DNA of 64,000 nt, taken from contig BRKX01000002.1 of NCBI GenBank assembly GCA_026008535.1, positions 1,572,501-1,636,500 of the forward strand, written 5' to 3'. The notes beneath the pieces are model-generated. The model was not told where the DNA came from. It did not search any database and saw only the letters and a program-made list of their open reading frames with translations. Position 1 is the first letter of the stretch. Every line of letters starts with the position of its first letter. Both the position numbers and the translations under genes were made by a program. Of the stretch, positions 21,617-33,007 are shown piece after piece. The DNA is from Perilla frutescens. Taxonomy: Eukaryota > Streptophyta > Magnoliopsida > Lamiales > Lamiaceae.

Positions 21617-22519
21617 AGGTTTTGCAACTCTGCAGACCTGTTGGGTCATCTTTCATTTGTGAGTCGTAAATTCTTTTGTGATATTATATAAGCTCTCAGC
21701 TCGTCACTCGCGCAACAGCCAAACGGTACGCATATTTTTATGTGGATTTTAGTTTTTAAAAGTTTACATTATATATTGAAATATTAAGATTGTCTAAAAA
21801 TGAAAGATTAGGATTCGCCATAGTGATGGGAATTCCTCAAAAGATTGATTTTTATGCTGATTGCATACTCTGATTAACTACGCGGATTGCGTACTCTATT
21901 GCTATTTTGATAGCATACTGCTTTTGAAATATGTTCGTGAGCATATTGGTTTCTGTCTAAAAACTATGTTGATTACATAATTGTACGAACTTGTTTATCT
22001 ATGCCTTGTGCATACTTGTGATGTTGGGAATGTGCAGAATGCATACTATTGAACCGTGATAGCCGAAAAGCATTTGCTATATATACTCTAGAATGAGAAC
22101 GAGAACTTGAAAGCTTGATAACGTAAGATTATTAGCCTAGTTGCTGAACTTAGGCTGGAATTGTAAGCACTTATGAGATTATTAAGACCATAGTTTGACT
22201 AAGGAAACCTTTCATTTTGATAACTGAACGTACGAAGGCCATAGATGATTGTGCGATGCAGTCGGGTCAAGTTTGGCAATTTGTTGTTAGATCAACTTGG
22301 CACCTTTTGTAGATGTGTAATGTTGTCTTCTCTTGATAAGTCTATCCCAATATCACGTGCAAGAAAATATCAGAAAGCTACCATTCTAGGGAGCTAACGA
22401 GATAGCAGATCCTATGAGTAGAAAAATGGCAAGAAATACCCGAATATTTTATAGTGAAACAAGAGATCATTTTTGTGGACAATAATATATCATACCAATC
22501 AAGATAGAGATGGAGTCGA
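21617..22519 (+). other. Leader and unrecognised interior of the LTR element
   Basis: No gag domain or zinc knuckle could be recognised, although gag is expected here. GCATACT-type short repeats are scattered at 21850-22060. Confidence 0.5.
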
Positions 22520-22970
22520 TAAGATAGCTTAGCTATACGTACAAATTATGGTGCATCTACATGGGATATTCATCTTAATCGCGCCAGAATGAGAAATATA
22601 ATTCACATCGACATTCAGTCACAAAGCTATAGATACAAATTGAACTTCACACGCAAACAAATGGCTAAATTGAATAAACGATACAAAATAAGAGATACAG
22701 GCTTCAAGAAGTCATCTTAGATAAGAACACAAGCTGGAAAATGTTCTACAATTATCTATAGACAATGAGAAAAGTGCAGTGAAAATAAAGGATGCATGAT
22801 GTGTTAAATGTATCGATCCTAATGAAGTATGTGTTTGTCCCGGACCATATGCTCAAGAATGGTGAGTTGATCTTGTATGTACATATAATATACGATAGGA
22901 GTCTCGCTAGATAGAACCGTCAAGATCAAGCAACATAGGAACTTGGAAACAAGGTGTGATGATGTCTTGA
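22520..22970 (+). pseudogene. Degraded integrase fragment A
   Basis: In shifting frames the segment reads like the second half of a gypsy integrase: IMVHLHGIFILI near 22545 (compare IVRLHGVPVSI in the first element), then LNFTRKQM and a TIQ-like stretch near 22680. A run resembling the C-terminal PDHMLKNGEL region follows at about 22845. Stops and frameshifts are frequent. It precedes the RT remnant, so it is out of normal pol order. Confidence 0.5.
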
Positions 22971-23439
22971 TGTTATGGGTTGAAATAAGACTTTCACGAT
23001 ATAAGTCATTCTGATACGTGATCTAAGTGTATTATTTTTACTTGTTAGCCTAGCTTATGTGCATCCCTGCACACTTTGATTGAGTATTTTGATTGAGCTT
23101 TGTTTCTTTGATAGTTAAGGGGATGAATCCCTGCTTCTTTTGAGCTATTCTCAATTACCTTAAGTCTCGATCTATGGATGGGTCTTATTTGTTTATCTGT
23201 TCATTTCTATAACTTTCAATCATCCTATGAAAGAGTCTAGTTGTTATTTGTTTGTTCCGTTCTATGAAAAGGACTTAGTTGATTTTCTTTTGGCCTATGA
23301 AGAGGTCTATTCACTTGTTGATATCAGTGTACTTCTTTCTTTGTCTATGAATGAGAATCTTGATTCATTCTAGGTTCCATTTCCTTCTTATAACCGATTA
23401 TTAGAGGAAGATTTGCTCTAGCTACATAATTTATGCTGC

Positions 23440-23850
23440 TTGATTTTTCGAAAGGCATAGCCTACTCTTGGATCTATAGACTTTCTATCATACTATTCTT
23501 AATGCCTTTCCATTGATTTATGTCCCCGAATTCATTTTTCTTTTTAATTAACTCTCTATCCCTCGTTTATTGCCTATTTTTCGGGATCAGATCATTACAC
23601 CAAACAAAGTTGAAGCCATTAATAATTGGTCTGAACCAATAGATCCTTTAGAAGTACATAGATTTCTCGATCTTACAGGAGACTATCATAGATTTGTTGA
23701 AGAATTCTCAAAGATTGCCTCTCCTATGATACACTATGTAGGAAGACGTAGTCTTTAAGTATACATAAGCGAGTAAACAGAGTTTTCAAGAGTGTAAGAA
23801 GAAGTTGATAATGACTTCCGATATAGACTCAATTCAACTCTTAAAATCAT
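23440..23850 (+). pseudogene. Degraded reverse transcriptase C-terminal fragment
   Basis: 23570-23758 reads ITPNKVEAINNWSEPIDPLE then VHRFLDLTGDYHRFVEEFSK and IASPMI. This is the connection region after the RT palm (compare VDPSKVEAVQEWKSPTTPNE in the first element). The catalytic FIDD box is not found upstream, where 23100-23440 instead holds degenerate repeats built on CTATGAAAGAGTCTAGTT. No RNase H follows. Confidence 0.7.
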
Positions 23851-25439
23851 GTTGTCTTCTAAATCTGTCTCAATCACCTATCTTGTTTCTCGTGACTAGA
23901 CATTTCTATGAATCTTTTCCATTCATCATTTGGACGTTTATTGAACCTTGTGCGTCCTAATTATTGAAAGACCATCTTCTCATCCTTAAAATTCTACCAT
24001 TTTATTCTAAAACTCTGAAGTTGATTTCATTCTTGACTAGGAGTCACAAATCTTTTCATAATTGTGTGGTCACTGATATCATTAAAAATGAAGTTTGCTT
24101 AACCTTCTAACATAATTTTATTCATTCTCTATTTCAACCCAATACCATATATTAAAATATATCACAAGTTGATTGCCACCACTCAATTTTATCTTGCTCT
24201 ATATGTCACCACACATGTTAAGGGTGGGGGCAGCTGAACATCCTCAACCATGAAAATAATGAGTAAACATAATGAAGCATCACTCATTTATCATCTCTCT
24301 TTATCATCTCGGCCCTCTCCTCCCCAAGAAGCCATTTTTCTTTCAATCTGTTGGGAATGAAACCAGTTGAGAAAAATTATAAACTTTATACACACATTTC
24401 TTTGTCATTGTAGAACAAAATTCATTTTGATGTTGTTTCCATCTGGAGCCCAAAAAGTTGGGGAAATGGGCCTAAGAACCTCAGTAGTGTTGCCAGTCAA
24501 GTTGTGTCACAGTCCCATTGCGACATCTTTTCCTATTGATCCATGTATTTTCTTTCCTCGAAGTTTATGTTATTGTAAACCTAGCACTTCATAGTTTTCA
24601 CAACAAGTCTCGAATCATCAGTTTGATATCATTTGGTCTATCAAAGACACATCACGAATTGACTCGTCAAAATCTACCACAAAAATCCTTATGTCGCGAC
24701 TTCAGAGGTTGTTTTCTGTTGTTTCCTCCAATGTATGAATTTGATATTTGGTCTATAGCAACTCTTCCTTATAGTCTTTCAATCTCTTGTGGCCGATCTA
24801 AGATCAGATATCATTTGATCATCTGTATCTGACCTGTAATTTTTCTCAGAAACCATACTCTTTTTGGCAGATTCTATCTATGTTGAAGATGTTGTATTCC
24901 TTGCTTATTTCTAGTCATCGTAGCCATTTTATTATTGACCCATTTATTCTATTAAAATCCTTATCTTCCATACTATGGTAAATTGTACTTTTGATCGGAA
25001 ATCCGTTGAGTATCGAGTTCAATCGAACCCAAACTTCTTGTTGATCAATATGTTCGGTAAACAACAACAGTTACCTTTCTGGCAAATTTTAGGCTAAGCT
25101 GATTGGAATCTTTCTCCAACTCCTTCTCAACATTTGTACGCTTCTTCACGACGATTGCGTGGCTGTTAGCTGTGTCTTTATCAGATTTGAATTGAATTTT
25201 CTATGATTTTTCAAAGTTACTTCTCTATTTTAAACCATTAATCTTTTTTTTTCATTGGATTCATTTCAAGTTAATTGAAAGGTATTTAAGAACCTACTAT
25301 CGAGTCATGTTGGGTTTTAAATACGAGTATTGTGCATTCCTAGTCGAAGTAAAATAAATAAAGCTCCCATTAAATTAAAGTAAATATTAGATTAATTCCG
25401 AAAGTGGTTATATTGATCCTAAATCAAGGATTGATCCTT
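23851..25439 (+). other. Unrecognised interior of the LTR element
   Basis: Short ORFs near 24367-24832 show no domain, and RNase H expected here is not readable. It may be diverged filler or sequence acquired from elsewhere. Confidence 0.4.
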
Positions 25440-26632
25440 GTAGGATTTGAAAACATATTTCTGGTAGAATAACATGAAAAGGGAGATATTAGCATTTGTA
25501 CAGAGATGTGTAACATGTCATCAAGTGAAAGTCGTATATCAACAACCTTCAAGTTTATTGCAGCCGTTGGAAATTTCAGAGTGAAAATGGAAGCATATAA
25601 TAATGGATTTTGTGGTTGGTTTACCGCGATCAATGAAAAGAAACTCAACAGTTTGGGTCATCGTAGATCGATCGACCAAATCAGCACACTTCGTGTTGAT
25701 CAATACAATAGCGGAGTTAAGCAAATTAGCATAGATTTATGTAAAAGAAATTGTTTGTTTGCATAGAATTCCAATTTTTATCATGTCAGATCGTGATACT
25801 CTTTTACATGAAAGTTCTAGAGGAGTTTTCAGGAAGCAAATAGAACGAATCTAAGCTTCAGTACCTCTTTCCATTTCCAAATAGATGACCAGTCAAAGAG
25901 AACGATACAAATTTTGGAAGATATGCTCCGTGGAGTTGTGTTGGATGGGAAATACCAGCTGGGAAGACATTTTATCCTTAGTAGAGTTGGCATATAACAA
26001 TATTTATCACTCAACTATAAAGATAGCACATATGAACCCTTGTATGTTCACAAAGGCAGATCACCCCTGTATTGCGACGAAGTTGGAGAAAGGAGAATAT
26101 TGGGTCTAGAGATTGTACAGACCACTATTGAGATAATCGACCAAATTTGAGCAAGAATGAAAGAAGCACAAGACAGACAAAAAGCTTATGCAAACAAGCG
26201 CAGGACAAACTTACAGTTCTAAGTTAGTGAAAAAGTTTTCTTAAAGGTATCTCCAACACGGGGTGTTGTGAGATTTGGAAAACGAGGCAAAGTGAGACCA
26301 AGATTTATTGGGCCATTCGAGATACTAGAAAGAATTGGTGAGGTTGCTTATCGATTAGGTTTACTACCAGGCCTGTCACAAGTTCATGATGTATATCACG
26401 TTTCAATATTCAAGAAAATACATGTTTGACCAAGAGCACGTTGTAAAAAAAAAAGGTGAGTTAGATCTACGTTCTGATATGACGTACGAAGGAAAATCCC
26501 ATGAGATTTTAGATAGAAAAATTGAAATCCTAAGAAATAAGCAAATTCCATTGGTGCATGTGCAACAGAATCATCATGATCGAACTAAAGCAGATATTCG
26601 AAAGTACGTGAATTTCGGGACGAAATTCTTTT
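25440..26632 (+). pseudogene. Degraded integrase fragment B with C-terminal region
   Basis: Across several frames one can follow the CVTCHQVK zinc part (about 25505), IMDFVVGLPRSMKRNS-like core with the first Asp (about 25600), IFIMSDRDTLL with the second Asp (about 25775), the GWEDIL/YNN region (about 25960), FLKVSPTRGVVRFGKRGKVR (about 26236) and FIGPFEILERIGEVAYRLG (about 26310). The tail ends LDRKIEILRNKQIPLVHVQ, parallel to the first element. The Glu of the triad lies in a frame-broken stretch. At least four frame changes and several stops make it non-functional. Confidence 0.75.
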
Positions 26633-26645
26633 AAGGGGGGAGAAG
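26633..26645 (+). other. Polypurine tract
   Basis: AAGGGGGGAGAAG directly precedes the 3' LTR start TGTAATACCCC at 26646, the expected plus-strand primer. It is intact even though the coding interior is not, as required for an element still being copied. Confidence 0.85.
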
Positions 26646-29162
26646 TGTAATACCCCAAAATTTTATTACATAAATTTAATTAGAAATATAAATTTAATAG
26701 TTAGAACAAGGGTAATATCCAAAAACTTTTTAGTATTAAAATAATAGCCTATAATTGCCTTAAGGGTAAGTTAGGGAAGAAAATAGACCTTTAAATTTTT
26801 ATTTTTAGGTAAGTGTGTTGTTGAGTAGATTAAAGATATTTTGATACGTTCTTATATTTTTATTACGAAGCCCGATACCATTTTTAATTAATTTTTTTTA
26901 ACTTAAAAAGGTATTTATTATTATCACTTCGGGTATTAAAAGATGTGTATATGATATAACCATATCCAAGCCCTAATAATTATCTAAATAAATATAATTT
27001 TATTTAATGATTATCCTAATATATATTATTATAAATAAATCATATCTAATTATATTATATTTAATTGAATGTTTATCTAAATTAAATTATTCTATTTTTA
27101 TAAGATAATAGCTAAGCATAGTCACTAATTGCATTCCTATGTAAGTAGCACGTGGTTTGAGTGGCAATAATAGCAATGGATGCAAGGAAATGTACACTAC
27201 TATATACTACTATATATTAATTAATAATAAAAATAAAAATATAATAATATGAATGACAAAGCTTACTAATGAGATAAACTAATACTAGAGCCACGTAATC
27301 TTACAATTTTGAGGTTGATATTAATATATATTATGACGGCGGTGTATATATATATATATATATATCTATATATACACACACACACAAGTGAATAGGGAAA
27401 GAAACAAAATTTATAATTCAAACAAAAAAAAGAAGAAGTCGAAGAAGCACAGGTTAGTTTTTCATTTAAAAATTTAAATTAAAAGAAACCAATTCATATA
27501 TATTGCTCGTCTTTGATAGTTTAAGATCTGATTGAAATACATGTATATAAATTTATATTTTACTAGGGAATTAGTGGTTTTAATAGTTATTAATCATCAA
27601 AATTAAGAAAGTATAAAATATTAATATTTGGTGAAGTAATTATTCCAAAAATCTTAACTATGCTATGTGGTGGTTTATGTGGGGTTATTGTGATTAAGCT
27701 ATAAAGAAAACGATTCATATTTATATATAATATTTTGTAGGGTGTAATAGACAAATGAAAAGAATGTATTTATACATATACTTAATATTATTTAGATAGT
27801 TCAAATGGTTTCCTATTAAACAGGGTAATGGTGGATTAACTTTGTAATGTAATATGTGAGCTATCAATTAATTTTCGGTAACTCAAGTAATTATGTTACT
27901 CTGAGTTGAATGTTCATATTTCTAAATTAGAAATAATATTAAAATATTAGATTGATATTAAATTATTATATATATATATATATATATTTAAAGCTTTGAT
28001 ATAAAAAGATCAATCATATTTGAGATTTTGAATAATGTTAAAAGTGGTGAGTGCGTGGTGAATAGTTAATGCATTCATATACAAAGACATACATATATTC
28101 TATATAGTTGTTTAATGTTTGGTAATGATTCAGAGATAATAACCAAATAAATAGCTTAATAAAGGTGTAAAAATAAATAAATAAATACAAAAATTTAGTA
28201 GAAACTTTAATTATGAAGAAGCTTAGGGGTTGAGGTTGATATTGTCTTTTAGGCAAAACTAAGCCAAGGCTGCTTGTTGTAGGATCCTAAGGGATAACAG
28301 AACCTGAGCAGGACCAAATCAGAATTTGAAAGTTTTTTTCGTATTACGGATTTGTCCAGGTGGGCTATACTATATCTTTGTAAATTGTATCTTTCGAGTT
28401 ATTAAGCTCTGCTTTGATAAAATTGCATATGTGACTATCTGTGTTAAATATTTACGTGCTACTGTATGTTGTCGGAGTCTCATAAACCAGCGCTGTGTCA
28501 ATGTGAGTAGCTACAGTATGCATGCATTATTTGTCATGCCCTACTCCTTGTCGGTGAGACTAAAATGAAACACTTATTGGTTATACTCATTGGGTATACT
28601 ATGGCCATACTCAACGTTATGCGCTGGTGATGTAGTTTGGGTTGCGGGCAGTGACTGGTTATACTCTTAAGCGCTTCACGATAAAATGTTTTGGTGAACT
28701 TAGGTTGCTTTCAATTTTAAAACCTCCTAAGCTTCACTACCTGCATGAACACAGATAGATTACTTTAACAAAATGATTTGCATAACTTGAATTGTAAAAA
28801 TTTGCCCACTGAGTGCACTAGTACTCAACCCAAATATTTTCAAATATTTTTCAGGTCAGTAGGCTGGTGCGTGGATGTGACGATGCTGAGAGATGGGCTT
28901 ACGCTATTTACATATTTTCTGTTGTCCCTTTTTGTTAAGTATTCTGTTAATAATGGAGCTTCCGCACTTGTTACATTCTTTTTGTTAAAACACTAAGAAT
29001 CTTGATCTTGGTGTTTTGGATCAGTATATGTTTAAAAAGTATATTTGGATATTTTGGGTCTTCTGTTGAGGTTTGTTACTTAAATTACCCTTTCTTTCCC
29101 GCTTCTTAATTCCAACCCCCGTGGTGTCCATTTCCACGGTCCTTCGGGACCGGGGCGCTACA
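26646..29162 (+). repeat. 3' LTR (2517 bp)
   Basis: Nearly identical to 19089-21601. The two substitutions I see are G19998/A27557 and A21006/G28567; the other differences are TA and CA repeat lengths. It ends GCGCTACA and is followed by the TGTAA duplication. Confidence 0.93.
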
Positions 29163-29716
29163 TGTAATTATCGCGAAAATCTTCAATTCGCGCATCTCAT
29201 TAAGGGCAAAATCGGAACTGAACTCAGAAATTGCCCAGATTCAATTTTAGCATCCGACTTCGCTTATTTTAGCTTCATACATTTCTCATTTTAGCAGGTG
29301 TTGATAAACAAAAATGGAACGATGATTTCATTGAAATGAAATGCAATACACCCTATTTGGAGACAGTGAACCCTAATGGGAATCTCATAATTACTAGTTG
29401 GGATCAGAGCCCTAATCGAAACGTAATAAACCCTAATTGGGAACGGTGAACCCTAGTGAAAAATGTCACATCAATTTTAGCATCCTACTTCGATCATTTT
29501 AGCATCATGCGATTCTCATTTTAGCCTCAAAATAAAATGGAAGAATTATTAAATTACTATATTACCCCTCCGTCCATAAAGTTGCCGAAAATTACAGGAA
29601 TGCCACCGCCCATCCACTTAAATCTGATTTAATCTGGACCGTTCAGATTGAGTCAAACAAGGGCTAGGAGGTTCCTAGTTCCCACCTAGAGGAAGGGTTC
29701 TCATTTGATCATTTCC

Positions 29717-29717
<1 letters not shown>

Positions 29718-29758
<41 letters not shown>
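29718..29758. repeat. TG microsatellite
   Basis: TATG followed by about 18 GT units borders the right end of the Micron-like element. Confidence 0.9.
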
Positions 29759-29761
<3 letters not shown>

Positions 29762-30051
29762 ATGAAGAAATGTGGAATATTTAAAAAAGGAAATAATGTA
29801 GTTTTTTTGAAGTGTTTTTTTTTAAATGAAATTGAGTGGAGTAAAGTAGAACACATATAGTTTAATTCTATACATCTTATCTTTTAGAAAGGGAATCTTA
29901 AAGTGACAAATAGATGCCAATTCTAAATAATATATAATCAGTAATCAATATTATAAAATATTAGAGCAATCATTCTTTTTTCTTTTGGTAACCAATCATC
30001 AAAATTCAAAACTTTATTAAGTGGCACATAAATACCACCTATCAAGAAGGG
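29759..30051. other. AT-rich intergenic DNA
   Basis: No gene or repeat was recognised. GTGGCACATAAATACCACC at about 30015 is part of the 3' trailer of the RNase H-like pseudogene on the minus strand. Confidence 0.5.
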
Positions 30052-30480
30052 CTACCATAAAAGATTGAGATTGAATCCATTAATAATGTTTGAAAAATTA
30101 GGAGCAATCCTAACTATTTTATATGTCATAAGATTGACACTTTGACGAATTGAATTAAGCAAAAAAAAACTCGCATCCTCAAACAACTTGCAACAAATAT
30201 AAATAATCGAACCAAATTCACAAATGATCGAGAAAGAAGATTTGACAACATCAAATACCATTTTAGAATCATCTTCAAAAATATGTTGGAGACTGAGAAA
30301 TCTTATCTATGAAAGAGCTTCATGCAAACCTAAGATTGTATTTTCTTCAAACACCCTGGTAGTTGGTTAGCCCCCGCCACAACGAAACCGCATTGATCAC
30401 CACGAACTATAACCCCACAACTCGTCTCCATAGTATCACCATTTTTGAAAAAAAAAATATTAGACACCATTTTCAAAACA
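30052..30480 (-). pseudogene. Plant RNase H-like (RVT_3 type) pseudogene
   Basis: Read on the minus strand, the segment begins CGVIVRGDQCGFVVAGANQL and PGC, the first strand of plant RNase H-like domains. After a frameshift it continues ENTILGLHEALS, then DDSKMVFDVVKSSF, and finishes LNSIRQSVNLMTYKIVRIAP. This is the order of the RNase H-like domain found at the end of many plant non-LTR retroelements and in stand-alone genes. At least one frameshift and one stop break it, and Asp/Glu catalytic positions are partly replaced. The trailer with TAATAAAGTTTTG resembles LINE 3' ends. Non-functional. Confidence 0.6.
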
Positions 30481-30587
30481 AATGATATTTTTAAAAAAAA
30501 AAGGGCGTATGGTAAATACAGAATAAACAACACATACACACACACATATATATAAATTAAATATATTATAAATAATAAAAAAAAATA

Positions 30588-30930
30588 CACTTTGATATCT
30601 ACATTTTTTATTCTCTTTAAAAAATAATCTACTTTTTCAAAATTAACGAATCAATACCACTTTTTCCATTATTTGTTTTGTAAATCTAACATTTGATCAA
30701 TTTTACGGTTCGAAAATCCTACGTAATTGATGGAAGAATTTTTTTTTACACTATTGAGGAAATAAAAATATTAAAATACAATCAATTACATAGGGTTTTT
30801 GGGTTGGAAAATTGATCAACTATTAGATCTGTAATTTTTTTAAAAATACGAGAATGGTTATGTTAATTTTTAAAAAAGAGTTATTCTTGGGGAAAAAAAT
30901 CCCAAAATATAAGTATGAAAGTATAAACTG
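30588..30930. repeat. MITE family A, third copy
   Basis: It matches 14515-14876 in order: ACACTTTGATATCTAC, CTACTTTTTCAAAATTAACG, TTTTACGGTTCGAAAATCCT, ACAATCAATTACAT, and an inverted right arm ending AAGTATGAAAGTATAAACTG. Edges are eroded. Confidence 0.6.
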
Positions 30931-31154
30931 TCCATAATTTATTCAACAACAAGTTATGATATAATAATATCTATAAATAAAAAATGAATCGGAATCGATC
31001 CACATTGTTTTGCTACAATTTAGAGATTGGAATATTCAAGCTCCCTAAATTCTTCCCTTATTCTAGTTATTGTGGTTTTAGATTTTCCTAAGCATAACAT
31101 GTACAATCTTATTAATAAAAGACAAAAACTTGCATACACTAGATGTATATAAGT

Positions 31155-31710
31155 TTATATCAGACGGTCAATACGTTGATCAGGTTAAATATGGGTCAAC
31201 ACACGTTAAACCGGTCAACCCGCAAAAAAAAAAAAAATGGTAAAATATGTGATACTTTTTAAGGATGCAGATGATACTTTTTGAATTTTGAATGATATTT
31301 TTTAATATTAAGGTTGATACTCATTTTGACGGGTTTTTTTTTAATTATTTTTTTTCTGGCCGATACTTTTTGAAGATATAGGTGGTACTTTTGGACTTTT
31401 CAGTAATACTTTTTAATATTACGGTTACTACTGATTTTGAAAGATTTTTTTTTACAAGTTGACCGGGTCAACGTGCGTTTTCAGGTTGATACTTTTTATT
31501 ATTACGGTTGATACTGATTTTGACATTTCGTTTTTTATTTTATTTTTTCGATTGATACTTTTTAAAGTATAGATGATACTTTTGAACTTTTAAGTGATAT
31601 TTTTTAGTGTTATGATTGATACTGATTTTTAACGATTTTTTTTTTTCACAAATTGACCGAATCAACATGCGTTTTCTAACATTGATCGATCAACGCGTCT
31701 GATGGTACAC
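31155..31710. repeat. Repeat array with GATACTTTTTAA units and inverted ends
   Basis: At least four units of about 130 bp repeat GATACTTTTTAA, GATGATACTTTTGAACTTTT, AGTGATATTTTTTA and ACGGTTGATACTGATTTTGA. The array is framed by GACGGTCAATACGTTGATC at 31165 and its rough inverse GATCGATCAACGCGTCTGA at 31685, so it may be a non-autonomous transposon. GTCAACC/GGTTGAC blocks recur inside. Confidence 0.6.
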
Positions 31711-32097
31711 CACAGTACACACGGATGCTTCTCTTAATAAAATTATCATAATTTTGTTTCCTTTATATTGGTCAAGAGAGAGAGAAAATAGAGTACAAAT
31801 TAAATGCAAGTCCAACTTCACATAATAACTAATATTAATCTGATTCTGGTATGTTGACAAATTCGTCACATCCCTAAAAATTATCAGAAAAAATAAATAA
31901 GTTCCAAACTGTCAACCACCTGTCACATTACATATATACCAAAAAAAAAAAAAAAATGGAAAGCAATTAAATCAGTCAGGTAACATTTTTTCAAAAGTCT
32001 TAAATACATTTGTCATCATTAAGCTAATAATGACACCCACTAAGCCATCATTAACTAAAAATAGATGAGACAATTAAACAAATGAAAAAAAATAAAG
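31711..32097. other. AT-rich intergenic DNA
   Basis: No gene or repeat was recognised. Confidence 0.5.
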
Positions 32098-32425
32098 GTT
32101 AATTACACATAAATACCTAATGTTTGTCTTTTTTACACTTTTATCCTAAAATTTCAAAAATTATAAAAATGACACGTCAGTACTCAATATTTTCATAATT
32201 AACACATTAACACTAATTATTCTTTTTTTTTTATAAAAGAATTTACAGATTAAAACGAATACCCAACGTTTATCTATTTCAAAAGTTACACACCATTACC
32301 TAATATTTGTATAATTAAACCTTTTATCACTAATTCATTTTTTTTTACAAAAGAATATATAGGTTAAAATTTCTGGATAAAAATGTAGAAATGAGCCAAC
32401 GTTGGGTATTAATGTGTAATTAATA
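32098..32425. mobile_element. MITE-like inverted-repeat element upstream of the EF-hand/TPR gene
   Basis: The left edge GGTTAATTACACATAAATAC and the right edge GTATTAATGTGTAATTAAT are inverted copies. Within it, two diverged direct copies of a TAAAAGAAT(T/A)TA(C/T)AG block occur. The target duplication is unclear. Confidence 0.5.
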
Positions 32426-32429
32426 AAAA

Positions 32430-33007
32430 AATAAATAATAATTTAGAGTCCTAATTAGTAATAAATATAAATTAAATTCCCAGTCTGTCTCTGCCCCCAC
32501 AACCCATTCCCATCATCACAGCCACAATTATTCTGGCAAATTAAAATCAAAAGAAACATTAAAAAAAGAAAATAAAATAAAAATGGAGAGAGAATCTAGA
32601 GAGAGAAACAAATGGCAGACTCTTTTTTCTTTGTTCCTCTTTGTCTCTCAAGATCCTAATCCAACCAACATAACAACAACATCAACAGAGGTACACTCTC
32701 TCACCCCATTTTCGAATCAGAAAGAAAAGATTTTCCATTTTCAGAATCGGATAAATTATCTCAGCCCTATTCTTTTGTTCATCAAATTTTTAAGATGTTT
32801 ATCGTGAAGCCCTAGCTCTAGGTATGTTAAAGAGTGTAAATTTATCAGTTGTAACGAAGATATTCGTGATTGAATCCTTGATTTAGGCACCCTTTGTTGT
32901 GGATTTTGGTTCCCCCAAACTCAATTTGCCGAATAAAGCTTCGAATTTGGCCGGCATTTCCGGCTGCAAACCCTAGGATATACTGAAATTGGGGTGAAAT
33001 ACGAGCA
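32430..33007 (+). promoter_or_regulatory. Promoter and 5' untranslated region of the EF-hand/TPR gene
   Basis: The start of transcription is not defined. From about 32585 the sequence has GAGA and CT-rich elements typical of plant leaders. A 74-codon ORF from ATG 32583 could act as an upstream ORF if transcription starts before it. A small leader intron is possible: donor CTAG|GTATGT at 32823 and acceptor GATTTAG ending about 32886. Confidence 0.4.

Larger units (their letters stand above)
19089..29162 (+). mobile_element. Complete Ty3/gypsy LTR retrotransposon, young but coding-dead
   Basis: The element has a 5' LTR (19089-21601), a primer-binding site, a 5-kb interior, a polypurine tract and a 3' LTR (26646-29162). 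Both flanks carry the 5-bp duplication TGTAA (19084-19088, 29163-29167). By eye the LTRs differ by two substitutions and a few TA/CA microsatellite units over 2.5 kb, so insertion is recent. The interior has only broken remnants of RT and integrase; no ORF above about 100 codons survives. It therefore must have been copied by proteins from another element. The LTR start TGTAATACCCC and the integrase remnants place it in the same broad lineage as the element at 1-8405. Confidence 0.93.
18991..29717. mobile_element. Micron-like microsatellite-associated element, split by an LTR retrotransposon
   Basis: The left end GGGATGGGATCTGGTGAG and the right end (complement GGGAAATGATCAAATGAG) are imperfect inverted ends of about 22 bp, both followed inward by a GAACC block. 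The left end is bordered by TA repeats and the right end by a TATGTG repeat (29718-29758). Removing the LTR element and one TGTAA leaves about 648 bp. The right part includes repeated phrases CCCTAAT and TTTTAGCATC. Elements of this habit were described as Microns in rice; the assignment rests on the ends and flanks only. Confidence 0.5.

Noticed and set aside
24367..24832. Overlapping 75- and 104-codon ORFs in the LTR element interior
   Set aside because: No gypsy domain or other recognisable motif; length is compatible with chance.
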